6,230 nt of DNA from Bacteroidota bacterium (GTDB lineage: Bacteria; Bacteroidota; Bacteroidia; Flavobacteriales; Weeksellaceae): assembly GCA_023420435.1 (NCBI GenBank), contig JAEZWE010000010.1, positions 1-6,230 on the forward strand, in the 5' to 3' direction. Under the pieces are notes generated by a model that worked only from the letters and a program-made list of their open reading frames with translations, was not told the origin of the DNA and made no database searches. A program made the translations under genes and the position numbers. Shown one piece after another: positions 1 through 6,056 of the stretch (its first letter is position 1; the number at the start of each line of letters is the position of its first letter).

Positions 1-1160
1 GTTTCAGTGCTGCTATGCTCGGAATTTCAGGATTTGAAAGTTCAGCCAATTTTGTGGAAGAACAAAAACCCGGTGTTTTTCCGAAAACATTAAGAAATAT
101 GTGGTTTGCCGTTTCATTTCTTAATCCTTTGATGGCGATTTTGGCAATTTGTATCATGCCCCTTTCTGAAGTGAATGAATATAAAAACTCTTTCCTTTCA
201 CACATGGCTGAATTGACGGGTGGAAAAACGCTTGCAACGATTATTTCCATTAATGCCGTAACTGTTCTTTCAGGAGCCGTACTAACTTCTTTTGTTGGTG
301 TTAATGGATTAATTAAACGAATGACCTTAGACCGGATTTTACCCAATTATTTTCTGAAAGAAAATAAAAGAGGAAGTACTTTCAGAATTCTCATTTTATT
401 CTTTTTACTTTGTATTTCCGTATTGTTTGTAACGAAAGGAGAAATTGGTCCTTTAGCAGGAGTTTACGCACTTTCCTTCCTTACGGTAATGGCGTTTTTT
501 GCCATTGGAAATATCATGCTGAAAATTCGCAGATCCAAACTTCCAAGACCGGAATATGCTTCTTCAATTTCTGTTTTAGTCGCACTTTTTGCCGTTGTGT
601 TAGCGATTTATGGAACCATTAAAGCAAATCCTAAATATTTGCTGACTTTCCTTACCTATTTTGTTCCTTCCATTCTGGTAATTTTTGCAATGCTCGTACG
701 AAAAGACATTATGATTTTTGTGGCAAAAATGCTGAAATCCGTACAGGGAAAATATCGAAGACATACGGTTAAAAGTGAACGTTCTTTGTATAATTCAATC
801 AAAAAAATTCTAAAACAGGAGTTTGTTTTTTTCTCCAAAGGTGATGATATTGCTACTTTGAATAAAGTAATGATGTACCTTTCCGAAAATGAAGTGACCA
901 ATAAAATAAAAATTGTTTCTGTTTTAAATGAATACCAAAAACCCGATGAAAAATTTTTAACCGATTTTGATACTTTAGATCGTGCCTATCCTGAAATTGA
1001 TATGGAATATATTATTGAAGAAGGAAGTTTTACCCCCGATAAAGTAGATGAACTTAGCAAAAAATGGAATATTCCTAAAAACTTTATGTTTATTTCTTCA
1101 CCAGGAGAAAGATTTAGCCACAGAGTAGAAGATTTGGGTGGTGTTCGATTAATTCTCTGA
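1..1160 (+). CDS. APC-family amino-acid permease, C-terminal part (5' end outside window)
   Basis: This is an inner-membrane transporter of the amino acid-polyamine-organocation superfamily, probably importing or exchanging amino acids; the substrate cannot be told. The frame is open from base 3, four codons before the first ATG at 15, so the true start lies upstream and roughly the first five membrane helices are missing. Seen, numbering from the Met at 15: the GISGFESSANFVEE segment (3-16), typical of APC helix 6 and the following loop; then hydrophobic helices near 30-50, 74-100, 123-139, 146-169, 184-202 and 208-228, matching TM7-TM12. The DRILPNYFLKENKRG stretch (106-120) is the usual APC cytoplasmic loop. 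After the last helix comes a soluble tail of about 145 residues (237-381), longer than in compact permeases and possibly universal-stress-protein-like. No terminator is seen before the antiporter gene 58 bases downstream, so the two may be co-transcribed. Family call is firm, substrate unknown. Confidence 0.88.
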   Translation, partial: FSAAMLGISGFESSANFVEEQKPGVFPKTLRNMWFAVSFLNPLMAILAICIMPLSEVNEYKNSFLSHMAELTGGKTLATIISINAVTVLSGAVLTSFVGVNGLIKRMTLDRILPNYFLKENKRGSTFRILILFFLLCISVLFVTKGEIGPLAGVYALSFLTVMAFFAIGNIMLKIRRSKLPRPEYASSISVLVALFAVVLAIYGTIKANPKYLLTFLTYFVPSILVIFAMLVRKDIMIFVAKMLKSVQGKYRRHTVKSERSLYNSIKKILKQEFVFFSKGDDIATLNKVMMYLSENEVTNKIKIVSVLNEYQKPDEKFLTDFDTLDRAYPEIDMEYIIEEGSFTPDKVDELSKKWNIPKNFMFISSPGERFSHRVEDLGGVRLIL

Positions 1161-1218
1161 TAAAATCTTCGTAACTATAATTTACATTTTTATAAAAGCT
1201 TCTGATTAAAAAAAATTC

Positions 1219-2295
1219 ATGAAAATAAATTCATTTTTTCATTATACGGTTTTAATACCTGTTGTTTCGGCAATTTATTACCTTATGGGTTGGCTAGATA
1301 TTAATTCTGCCACGCAAATTATAGGTGCTATTCTACTTTTCGGAAGTGTTTTGGTAGCGGTACATCATGCAGAAGTGGTGGCTCATAAAGTGGGTGAACC
1401 TTATGGAACAATCATTCTTGCAGTTTGTATTACTATCCTTGAAGTAGGGCTAATTATTTCCTTCATGTTGTCTGGCGGAGATGGTGCCATAACTTATGCG
1501 CGAGATACCATATTTGCTGCGGTAATGCTTATTTTAAACGGAATTTTAGGAATTTGTATTTTAGTAGGAGGCGTAAAATATAATGAACAATTTTTATCAC
1601 GAAGCTCAGCAACAACTTATTTGGTTTGTTTAGTTTCTATACTTACCCTTACTTTAATTTTGCCCAACTATACCACAAGTGCAAAAGGAGCTTTCTACAC
1701 CAATTCACAACTCATTTTTGTTTCTATTGCTTGTTTGTTAATTTATGGAACTTTTCTATTGGTTCAAACGGTAAGACACCGAAATTATTTTATTGTTTCA
1801 GAAGAAGATCAAACCACCCATGAAGCGGATCCACCATCCAATTTTAAAGCTTTCCTCAGTTTAGGTTTGCTACTTATTTGTCTTGCGGTCGTTATTTTCA
1901 TGGCAAAAGGACTTTCACCGGTTATTGAAGATTTTGTAGAAAATATGGGCGCTCCCAGAGCTTTGGTGGGTGTTATTATTGCTTCCATGGTGTTGCTTCC
2001 TGAAGGTTTGGCGGCAATTCGGGCAGCAAGAAAAAACCAAATTCAATCTTCGATAAATCTTGCTTTGGGTTCTGCACTAGCTTCTGTTGGATTAACGATT
2101 CCTGCAGTTTCTGCGGTTTGTATCTTCTATGATATTCCCTTTGTCTTAGGAATTGATATAAAATCGGTTATTCTTCTGATGCTTTCAGTAATTGTGGTAA
2201 TGCTTTCACTTAGCAGAGGAAAAACTAATATTTTGTACGGAACTGTTTTATTAGTGAACTTAGCCGCTTACATTTTTGTTACCATCGTTCCTTAA
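1219..2295 (+). CDS. chaA: ChaA-type calcium (sodium)/proton antiporter
   Basis: This is a cytoplasmic-membrane cation/proton exchanger of the CaCA superfamily, expected to expel Ca2+ (and in ChaA relatives Na+ or K+) in exchange for H+. The 358 residues compare well with about 366 for E. coli ChaA, so the protein looks complete. Two inverted alpha-repeats are visible. The first, about residues 47-80, has HHAEVVAHKVGEPYG followed by the helix containing Glu75. The second, about 255-297, has LLPEGLAAIRAA with Glu262, then NLALGSALASVG. These glutamates are the expected ion-binding positions. About ten hydrophobic helices are present. A charged loop (about 187-208, rich in Glu, Asp and His) separates the halves and is probably cytoplasmic. 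The ATG at 1219 is the only sensible start because an in-frame TAA lies at 1207-1209. The 58-base gap upstream holds only a 7-of-8 match to the -7 element (TACATTTT, 1183-1190) with no -33 partner, so transcription from the permease gene is likely. Confidence 0.9.
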   Translation: MKINSFFHYTVLIPVVSAIYYLMGWLDINSATQIIGAILLFGSVLVAVHHAEVVAHKVGEPYGTIILAVCITILEVGLIISFMLSGGDGAITYARDTIFAAVMLILNGILGICILVGGVKYNEQFLSRSSATTYLVCLVSILTLTLILPNYTTSAKGAFYTNSQLIFVSIACLLIYGTFLLVQTVRHRNYFIVSEEDQTTHEADPPSNFKAFLSLGLLLICLAVVIFMAKGLSPVIEDFVENMGAPRALVGVIIASMVLLPEGLAAIRAARKNQIQSSINLALGSALASVGLTIPAVSAVCIFYDIPFVLGIDIKSVILLMLSVIVVMLSLSRGKTNILYGTVLLVNLAAYIFVTIVP

Positions 2296-2316
2296 AACTT
2301 CTATTTTGAGAGTTTT
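2294..2316. terminator. Weak hairpin at the convergent gene ends, possible bidirectional terminator
   Basis: AAAACT (2294-2299) pairs with AGTTTT (2311-2316), and CT (2301-2302) pairs with AG (2309-2310) across a single bulged T, with a six-base loop. It overlaps the stop codons of both the antiporter and the haemoglobin genes, which end only 5 bases apart. The stem is GC-poor, but it has A residues on one side and T residues on the other, so it could work weakly in both directions. It is the only terminator-like structure at this junction. Confidence 0.3.
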
Positions 2317-2687
2317 GTCGCGGTTTCCATTTTAAAAGCCATTAAATTGGCTATGTTTGTCGCTTTATAAATTGCCAATTCTGCGGTTTCACCCACAAAA
2401 TTTTCCTCTATTGTTGCGGTCCACAATTTTAGCCAGTGGTCAAAATGTTTTTTTTCCATCGGAATTACTTCATTTACAGGAAAGTGTACAGCCATAGGAT
2501 TTCCTTTGTATGAAACCTGCCCAAAAAGCAATGTTTCCCAAAATTGATACATTTTCGGAAGATGTTTTTTCCAATTTACTTTCGCAACCTCATTAAAGAA
2601 AAAACCAATGGTTTCATCCTTTCCTACTTTTTCGTAAAATTTATTGACAAGAATTTCTATATCTTCTCTGGTTTCCAATGCTTTCAT
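2301..2687 (-). CDS. Group III truncated haemoglobin
   Basis: This is a small single-domain 2-over-2 globin that binds haem in the cytoplasm. Group III members, such as Campylobacter jejuni Ctb, bind O2 tightly and are linked to nitric-oxide or oxygen handling, though their exact role is unsettled. In the 128-residue form the key positions line up with Ctb: Tyr18 in FYEKV (B10), His42 in WKKHLPK (distal E7), FWETLLFG after it, His68 in MAVHFP (proximal haem ligand, F8), and Trp85 in HWLKLW (G8). All the haem-pocket residues expected of group III are present. An ATG at 2714 would add nine residues (MFIFSKFEI), but it lies inside the -7 promoter element at 2712-2719, so the ATG at 2687 is preferred. 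The stop is TAG. The gene is monocistronic, convergent with chaA and divergent from the ykgJ-type gene, with an operator-like palindrome just upstream. No partner reductase is encoded nearby. Confidence 0.9.
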   Translation of the reverse strand: MKALETREDIEILVNKFYEKVGKDETIGFFFNEVAKVNWKKHLPKMYQFWETLLFGQVSYKGNPMAVHFPVNEVIPMEKKHFDHWLKLWTATIEENFVGETAELAIYKATNIANLMAFKMETATKLSK

Positions 2688-2711
2688 AATCTCAAATTTA
2701 CTGAAAATGAA

Positions 2712-2745
2712 CAAAATTATCTATGATGAAAATCATCATCATCAA
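2712..2745 (-). promoter_or_regulatory. Bacteroidota-type promoter of the truncated haemoglobin gene
   Basis: Read on the minus strand, TTG (2745-2743) is followed after 23 bases by TAATTTTG (2719-2712), an exact match to the TAnnTTTG -7 consensus. The spacer is at the long end of what is accepted. The predicted transcription start is near 2706, giving a leader of about 20 bases to the ATG at 2687. The palindrome at 2723-2739 sits between the two elements. This placement is by pattern only. Confidence 0.55.
2723..2739. promoter_or_regulatory. Palindrome resembling a Crp/Fnr-family operator
   Basis: The 17 bases have perfect 7-base arms, ATGATGA and TCATCAT, around AAA. The same bases contain ATGAT-N4-ATCAT (2723-2736), which matches 8 of 10 fixed positions of the Fnr consensus TTGAT-N4-ATCAA and keeps its symmetry. 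It lies inside the spacer of the haemoglobin promoter, a repressing position. It is also about 40 bases before the predicted start of the divergent gene, close to the classical activating position. The right arm is part of an (ATC)4 run (2732-2743), so chance symmetry is possible. The regulator's identity is inferred, not shown. Confidence 0.4.
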
Positions 2746-2757
2746 ATTAAGAAAATT

Positions 2758-2765
2758 TATTTTTG
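2758..2765 (+). promoter_or_regulatory. -7 element of the YkgJ-type gene promoter
   Basis: TATTTTTG matches TAnnTTTG exactly. No TTG is found at the usual distance upstream, so only half of the promoter is recognisable and an activator may be needed. The predicted transcription start, about 2770, is only some 5 bases before the TTG start codon at 2775, implying an almost leaderless message. Confidence 0.45.
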
Positions 2766-2774
2766 TAAAAAATT

Positions 2775-3269
2775 TTGAATTTGGAATTAGAACAAAATAA
2801 AAAATTAGCACTGCAGAAACAAAAGGAACATAAGAAATTCCTTGAAAATCTGAAGAAGAAGCCTCCAAAAAACCTGGATTATTTAACTGAAGAAGTTCAT
2901 GAAGAAGTTTTTAACGAGGTGGATTGTCTAAAATGTGCCAATTGTTGTAAAACCACAGGTCCACTTTATACCGAAAAAGATATTGAGCGAATTTCAAAGC
3001 ATCTCCGTATGAAACCCGCTGATTTTGAATCAAAATTTTTGAAAACTGATGAAGACAACGATAAAGTTTTACAAAATTTACCTTGCTTTTTCCTGACTGA
3101 AGACAATACGTGTTCTATCTATGAAGTTCGTCCAAAAGCTTGTAGAGAATATCCACATACGGACAGAAAAAAAATTTATCAGATTAATCATTTGATGCTT
3201 AAAAACACGGTTATTTGTCCCGCAACATTTTCTTGGGTTGAAAAAATGATGCAAAAAACTCAAAAATAA
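2775..3269 (+). CDS. YkgJ-family cysteine-cluster protein
   Basis: This is a small cytoplasmic protein of the YkgJ/UPF0153 family, thought to bind zinc or an iron-sulfur cluster through conserved cysteines; its reaction is not established. Seen: a lysine-rich helical N-terminus (about 8-35), then Cys51, Cys54, Cys57 and Cys58 in CLKCANCC, Cys104 in LPCFFL, Cys113 in CSIYEVRPKAC with Cys123, the following REYPH, and Cys148 near the end in CPATF. This is the family's full cysteine pattern in order, so the 164-residue protein looks intact. The start is TTG at 2775 because an in-frame TAA at 2766-2768 closes the frame upstream and the first internal ATG (residue 79) would remove the CxxCxxCC motif. 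A second TTG at 2781 is the only close alternative. The gene is divergent from the haemoglobin gene and shares its short control region. A strong terminator follows at once. Confidence 0.87.
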   Translation: MNLELEQNKKLALQKQKEHKKFLENLKKKPPKNLDYLTEEVHEEVFNEVDCLKCANCCKTTGPLYTEKDIERISKHLRMKPADFESKFLKTDEDNDKVLQNLPCFFLTEDNTCSIYEVRPKACREYPHTDRKKIYQINHLMLKNTVICPATFSWVEKMMQKTQK

Positions 3270-3293
3270 AAAGCGTTGAAAACAACGCTTTTT
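3268..3293 (+). terminator. Intrinsic terminator after the YkgJ-type gene
   Basis: There is a perfect 11-base-pair stem, AAAAAGCGTTG against CAACGCTTTTT, with an AAAA loop and five T residues at the 3' side. It starts within the TAA stop codon (3267-3269). The A-run on the left arm means it could also stop transcription arriving on the minus strand from glutamate dehydrogenase. Confidence 0.9.
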
Positions 3294-3341
3294 ATCCTTT
3301 CACTTTTTACTTTTTCCCATTTTCCCGGGACAGGATTTATT

Positions 3342-3368
3342 AAAAAAGCCCAGAAAACTCCGGGCTTT
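3342..3368 (-). terminator. Intrinsic terminator of the glutamate dehydrogenase gene
   Basis: On the minus strand the stem AAAGCCC (3368-3362) pairs with GGGCTTT (3351-3345), with an inner AG/CT pairing around a four-base loop, and a run of six T residues follows (3347-3342). It begins 5 bases past the end of the stop codon. It stands back to back with the terminator of the convergent neighbour. Confidence 0.87.
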
Positions 3369-3373
3369 AATTT

Positions 3374-4732
3374 TTATACAACTCCTTGTGCAAGCATCGC
3401 TTCTGCTACTTTCACGAAGCCGGCAATATTGGCTCCTTTTACGTAATTTACATAGCCATCTTCATCTTTTCCGTAATCTCTACAAGCTTTGTGAATACCA
3501 ATCATAATTTCTTTTAATCTTGCATCCACTTCTTCAGAAGTCCAGTTCAAACGAATAGAATTTTGCGTCATTTCCAAACCGGAAGTCGCTACACCACCAG
3601 CATTGGAAGCTTTTCCCGGACTAAACAAAACTTTATTATCCAAGAAATAATTAATAGCATCTAAAGTAGATGGCATATTGGCAGCTTCTGTAACACAATA
3701 GCAACCATTAGCAACCAAATGTTTAGCATCTTCAAGATCCAGTTCATTTTGTGTTGCGCAAGGGAAAGCTACATCACACTTCACATCCCAAGGTCGTTTT
3801 CCGGCAAAGAATTTTGCATTAGGATATTTCGAAACATAATCTTCCGCTCTGTTATTACCGGAAGCTCTTAATTCTAATAAATATTCAATTTTTTCTCCGG
3901 AAATTCCCTCCTCATCATAAATATAACCATCAGGACCAGAAATTGTTAGAACTTTTCCACCAAGTTCTGTCCATTTTTTTACCACACCCCAAGCTACGTT
4001 TCCAAAACCTGAAACTGTTGCCGTTTTTCCTTCAATGGTTTCTCCTTTGGTTTTCAGCATTTGTTCTGCAAAATAAACCACTCCAAAACCTGTAGCTTCA
4101 GGACGGATTAATGAACCTCCATAAGCTAAACCTTTTCCGGTAAGAACACCGGTAAATTCATTTCTAATTTTTTTGTATTGTCCGAAAAGGTAACCAATTT
4201 CTCTGGCTCCAACACCGATATCTCCAGCCGGAACGTCAGTTTCTGGACCAATATGTTTGCAAAGCTCCGTCATAAATGCTTGGCAGAAACGCATTACTTC
4301 CATATCCGATTTTCCTTGTGGATCAAAATCTGAACCTCCTTTTCCTCCCCCCATTGGTAAGGTGGTAAGAGAATTTTTGAAAGTTTGTTCAAATGCTAAA
4401 AATTTTAAAACGGAAAGGTTTACGGTAGGATGAAAACGAATTCCTCCTTTATATGGACCAATAGCAGAGTTCATCTGAATTCTGAATCCTCTGTTTACCT
4501 GAATTTCACCTTTATCATCCACCCATGGAACTCTGAAAATAATAATTCTTTCTGCTTCAGCCATTCTTTCAAGCAGCTTCATCCCATTATATTCTTTTTT
4601 GGTGGCAATAAACGGAATTACCGTAACAGCAACTTCTTTTACTGCCTGCAAAAACTCGGGTTCGTTTGGATTTTTCGCTTCAATTTTGGCGATAAATTCA
4701 TGAATTTTTTGTTCTACATTGTAGTGTTCCAT
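3374..4732 (-). CDS. gdhA: Glutamate dehydrogenase, hexameric (GdhA family)
   Basis: This enzyme catalyses reversible reductive amination of 2-oxoglutarate with ammonia to L-glutamate in the cytoplasm, linking nitrogen assimilation with the TCA cycle. The 452 residues match the roughly 450-residue hexameric class. Substrate residues are all present: Lys95 in GPYKGG, Lys119 in TFKNSL, catalytic Lys131 in PMGGGKGG, Asp171 in PAGDIG, and Ser384 in NAGGVATSG. The Rossmann nucleotide motif is SGFGNVAWG (241-249). After the next strand comes SGPDGYIYD (265-273). Phe243, Pro267 and Asp268 are as in the NAD+-specific Clostridium symbiosum enzyme, where E. coli-type NADP+ enzymes have Ser at the first place and a Ser-rich loop at the second. 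NAD(H) or dual specificity therefore seems likelier than strict NADP(H). The ATG at 4732 agrees with the family N-terminus and lies about 20 bases below a good promoter. The gene appears monocistronic. Confidence 0.96.
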   Translation of the reverse strand: MEHYNVEQKIHEFIAKIEAKNPNEPEFLQAVKEVAVTVIPFIATKKEYNGMKLLERMAEAERIIIFRVPWVDDKGEIQVNRGFRIQMNSAIGPYKGGIRFHPTVNLSVLKFLAFEQTFKNSLTTLPMGGGKGGSDFDPQGKSDMEVMRFCQAFMTELCKHIGPETDVPAGDIGVGAREIGYLFGQYKKIRNEFTGVLTGKGLAYGGSLIRPEATGFGVVYFAEQMLKTKGETIEGKTATVSGFGNVAWGVVKKWTELGGKVLTISGPDGYIYDEEGISGEKIEYLLELRASGNNRAEDYVSKYPNAKFFAGKRPWDVKCDVAFPCATQNELDLEDAKHLVANGCYCVTEAANMPSTLDAINYFLDNKVLFSPGKASNAGGVATSGLEMTQNSIRLNWTSEEVDARLKEIMIGIHKACRDYGKDEDGYVNYVKGANIAGFVKVAEAMLAQGVV

Positions 4733-4754
4733 AAAGGTTGAATATTGTTATCAA

Positions 4755-4784
4755 CAAATTTAATTTTTTTTTCAAAACTCGCAA
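4755..4784 (-). promoter_or_regulatory. Bacteroidota-type promoter of gdhA
   Basis: On the minus strand TTG (4784-4782), a 19-base spacer and TAAATTTG (4762-4755) match the consensus exactly in both boxes and spacing. The predicted transcription start is near 4750, giving a leader of roughly 18 bases. This is the best promoter match in the window. The region beyond it (4785-4918) is very AT-rich with no other recognisable signal and no clear terminator for dprA. An inverted repeat, TTGTT-ATC-AACAA (4745-4757), overlaps the predicted start point. Confidence 0.65.
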
Positions 4785-4918
4785 GCATTGTTTTATTCTT
4801 TAAGGAAAATTTATATTTTTTGACTTAATTTTTTATTAAATCTATAATTTTTAGTGAAATTTTACGGAAAAACAAATGTTATGTAAAAAACAATGAAATA
4901 TTAAAAAATGGTTAACCG

Positions 4919-6028
4919 TTAAATTGCCATATATTGTCTCCCGGAAAGTGATTTGATATAGCCGGAAAGTTCTAAATCCAATAAAATTGGAAGAATTTTA
5001 TGCGAAGGAATTTCCGATTTTACAGAAAGATCATCTAATGTGATGGTTTTGTTTTCATTGATAATTTTATATATTAATTTCTGACTTTCAGATAGTTCCA
5101 ATTTTTCTTCACTAAACGGAAAAAGCATTCCTGTTTTTTCCTTGTTATTCTTGATTTCTAAATCTTTTATTAAATCCGGAATTGTGGAAATTGCGGAAGC
5201 TTTGTTCTTCAAAATCAACTGGTTGCAACCTTGGCTGTATTGATCAAATATTTTTCCGGGTAATGCATAAACATCTCGGTTATAATCGTTTGCAAAACCT
5301 ACGGTTGTAATTGAACCGCCTCCAAAAGCAGTTTCCACTACGATGGTAGCTTTTGATAATCCTGCAATTACCCGATTTCTTTGAATAAAATTTTCGCGAT
5401 CCGGTTTTTGTGAAGAATTGAATTCAGTAAAAAGAGTTCCTTTATTTTCTAAAATTTTATCCGCCAATTTTCGGTTTTTTGAGGGATAAAGGGTGTGAAA
5501 ACCATGCGCAAGAACAGCAACTGTTGAAATGTTATTTTTCAGAGAATGTTCGTGAACTTCCGTATCTACTCCCAAAGCTAATCCGCTTACCGAAGTAACC
5601 TTAGAATTTTGAATTTCTTTTAAAAAATCTTCCACAAATCTTTTTCCATAATGGGTTACATTTCTGGTTCCCACAATACTTATATTCAGATCGTGAATTT
5701 CCGAATTTCCTTTATAATAAAGTATTGAAGGAGAATCTTCACATTCATTCAATAAAAAAGGAAGTTCTTTTTGGTGACGCAATAAAATTCCAATATTGTT
5801 TTTTTTGCAAAATTTCAGTTCATTTTCCGCAAAGTTCAAATGTTCAGAATTTCCGATTTCGGAAACGGTTTTAGAACCAATTCCTTCAATTTTTGCTAAA
5901 ATTCTTTTTGAAGATTTCCAAACCTGTTCTGCTGAACCTTCCAATCGAAGCAATTTATAAAAATTGACATCTCCTATTAGATGGCAGCGACGTAAAGCAA
6001 TAGAATAAAGGTGTTCTTCCGAAAACAT
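4919..6028 (-). CDS. dprA: DNA-processing protein DprA (Smf)
   Basis: DprA is a cytoplasmic single-stranded-DNA-binding mediator. It protects incoming transforming DNA and loads RecA on it, and is widespread even where natural competence is unproven. The 369 residues are the usual size. Domains in order: an N-terminal helical region with a helix-hairpin-helix-like segment (about 42-60, KIEGIGSKTVSEIG); the Rossmann-like core (about 90-290) with SIVGTRNVTHYGKR (117-130), SGLALGVDTEVH (148-159), AHGFHTLYPSKN (174-185), FIQRNRVIAGLS (214-225), ETAFGGGSITT (232-242) and ALPGKIFDQYSQGCNQLI (255-272); and a C-terminal winged-helix domain (about 312-369) ending in GRQYMAI. Two core motifs differ a little from the commonest form: Val158 where Ala usually precedes the His, and GGGS where SGS is usual. 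Both look tolerable. The start at 6028 gives the typical short N-terminus. An upstream gene ends 28 bases before it, so an operon is possible, though a -7 element lies in the gap. Confidence 0.95.
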   Translation of the reverse strand: MFSEEHLYSIALRRCHLIGDVNFYKLLRLEGSAEQVWKSSKRILAKIEGIGSKTVSEIGNSEHLNFAENELKFCKKNNIGILLRHQKELPFLLNECEDSPSILYYKGNSEIHDLNISIVGTRNVTHYGKRFVEDFLKEIQNSKVTSVSGLALGVDTEVHEHSLKNNISTVAVLAHGFHTLYPSKNRKLADKILENKGTLFTEFNSSQKPDRENFIQRNRVIAGLSKATIVVETAFGGGSITTVGFANDYNRDVYALPGKIFDQYSQGCNQLILKNKASAISTIPDLIKDLEIKNNKEKTGMLFPFSEEKLELSESQKLIYKIINENKTITLDDLSVKSEIPSHKILPILLDLELSGYIKSLSGRQYMAI

Positions 6029-6042
6029 GGTTGTGTTTTCAT

Positions 6043-6050
6043 CAAAGATA
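6043..6050 (-). promoter_or_regulatory. Possible -7 element for dprA
   Basis: On the minus strand TATCTTTG matches TAnnTTTG exactly. It lies between the stop codon of the upstream gene (6057-6059) and the dprA ATG. No TTG is found at the right distance, so this is half a promoter at best. If real, transcription would start about 9 bases before the ATG. Confidence 0.3.
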
Positions 6051-6056
6051 ATAAAA

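Noticed and set aside
1161..1218. TACATTTT (1183-1190) as a promoter for the antiporter gene
   Set aside because: It misses the last, important G of TAnnTTTG and has no TTG at the proper distance, so read-through from the permease gene is more likely.
3300..3326. Pyrimidine-rich tract (CACTTTTTACTTTTTCCC and following)
   Set aside because: Looks like a decayed low-complexity spacer between convergent genes; the units are not regular enough to call a repeat.
3323..3330. TCCCGGGA palindrome between the two terminators
   Set aside because: Eight bases of symmetry without spacing or a nearby promoter; no function can be argued from it.
4733..4918. Hidden small gene or RNA in the 186-base AT-rich gap
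   Set aside because: Beyond the gdhA promoter there is no long open frame, no stable hairpin and no second TAnnTTTG match on the minus strand (the nearest has an extra base).
4908..4921. GGTTAACC palindrome at the end of dprA as a terminator
   Set aside because: It has no loop and little stem strength, and only a modest T-run follows on the minus strand, so it does not form a credible intrinsic terminator.
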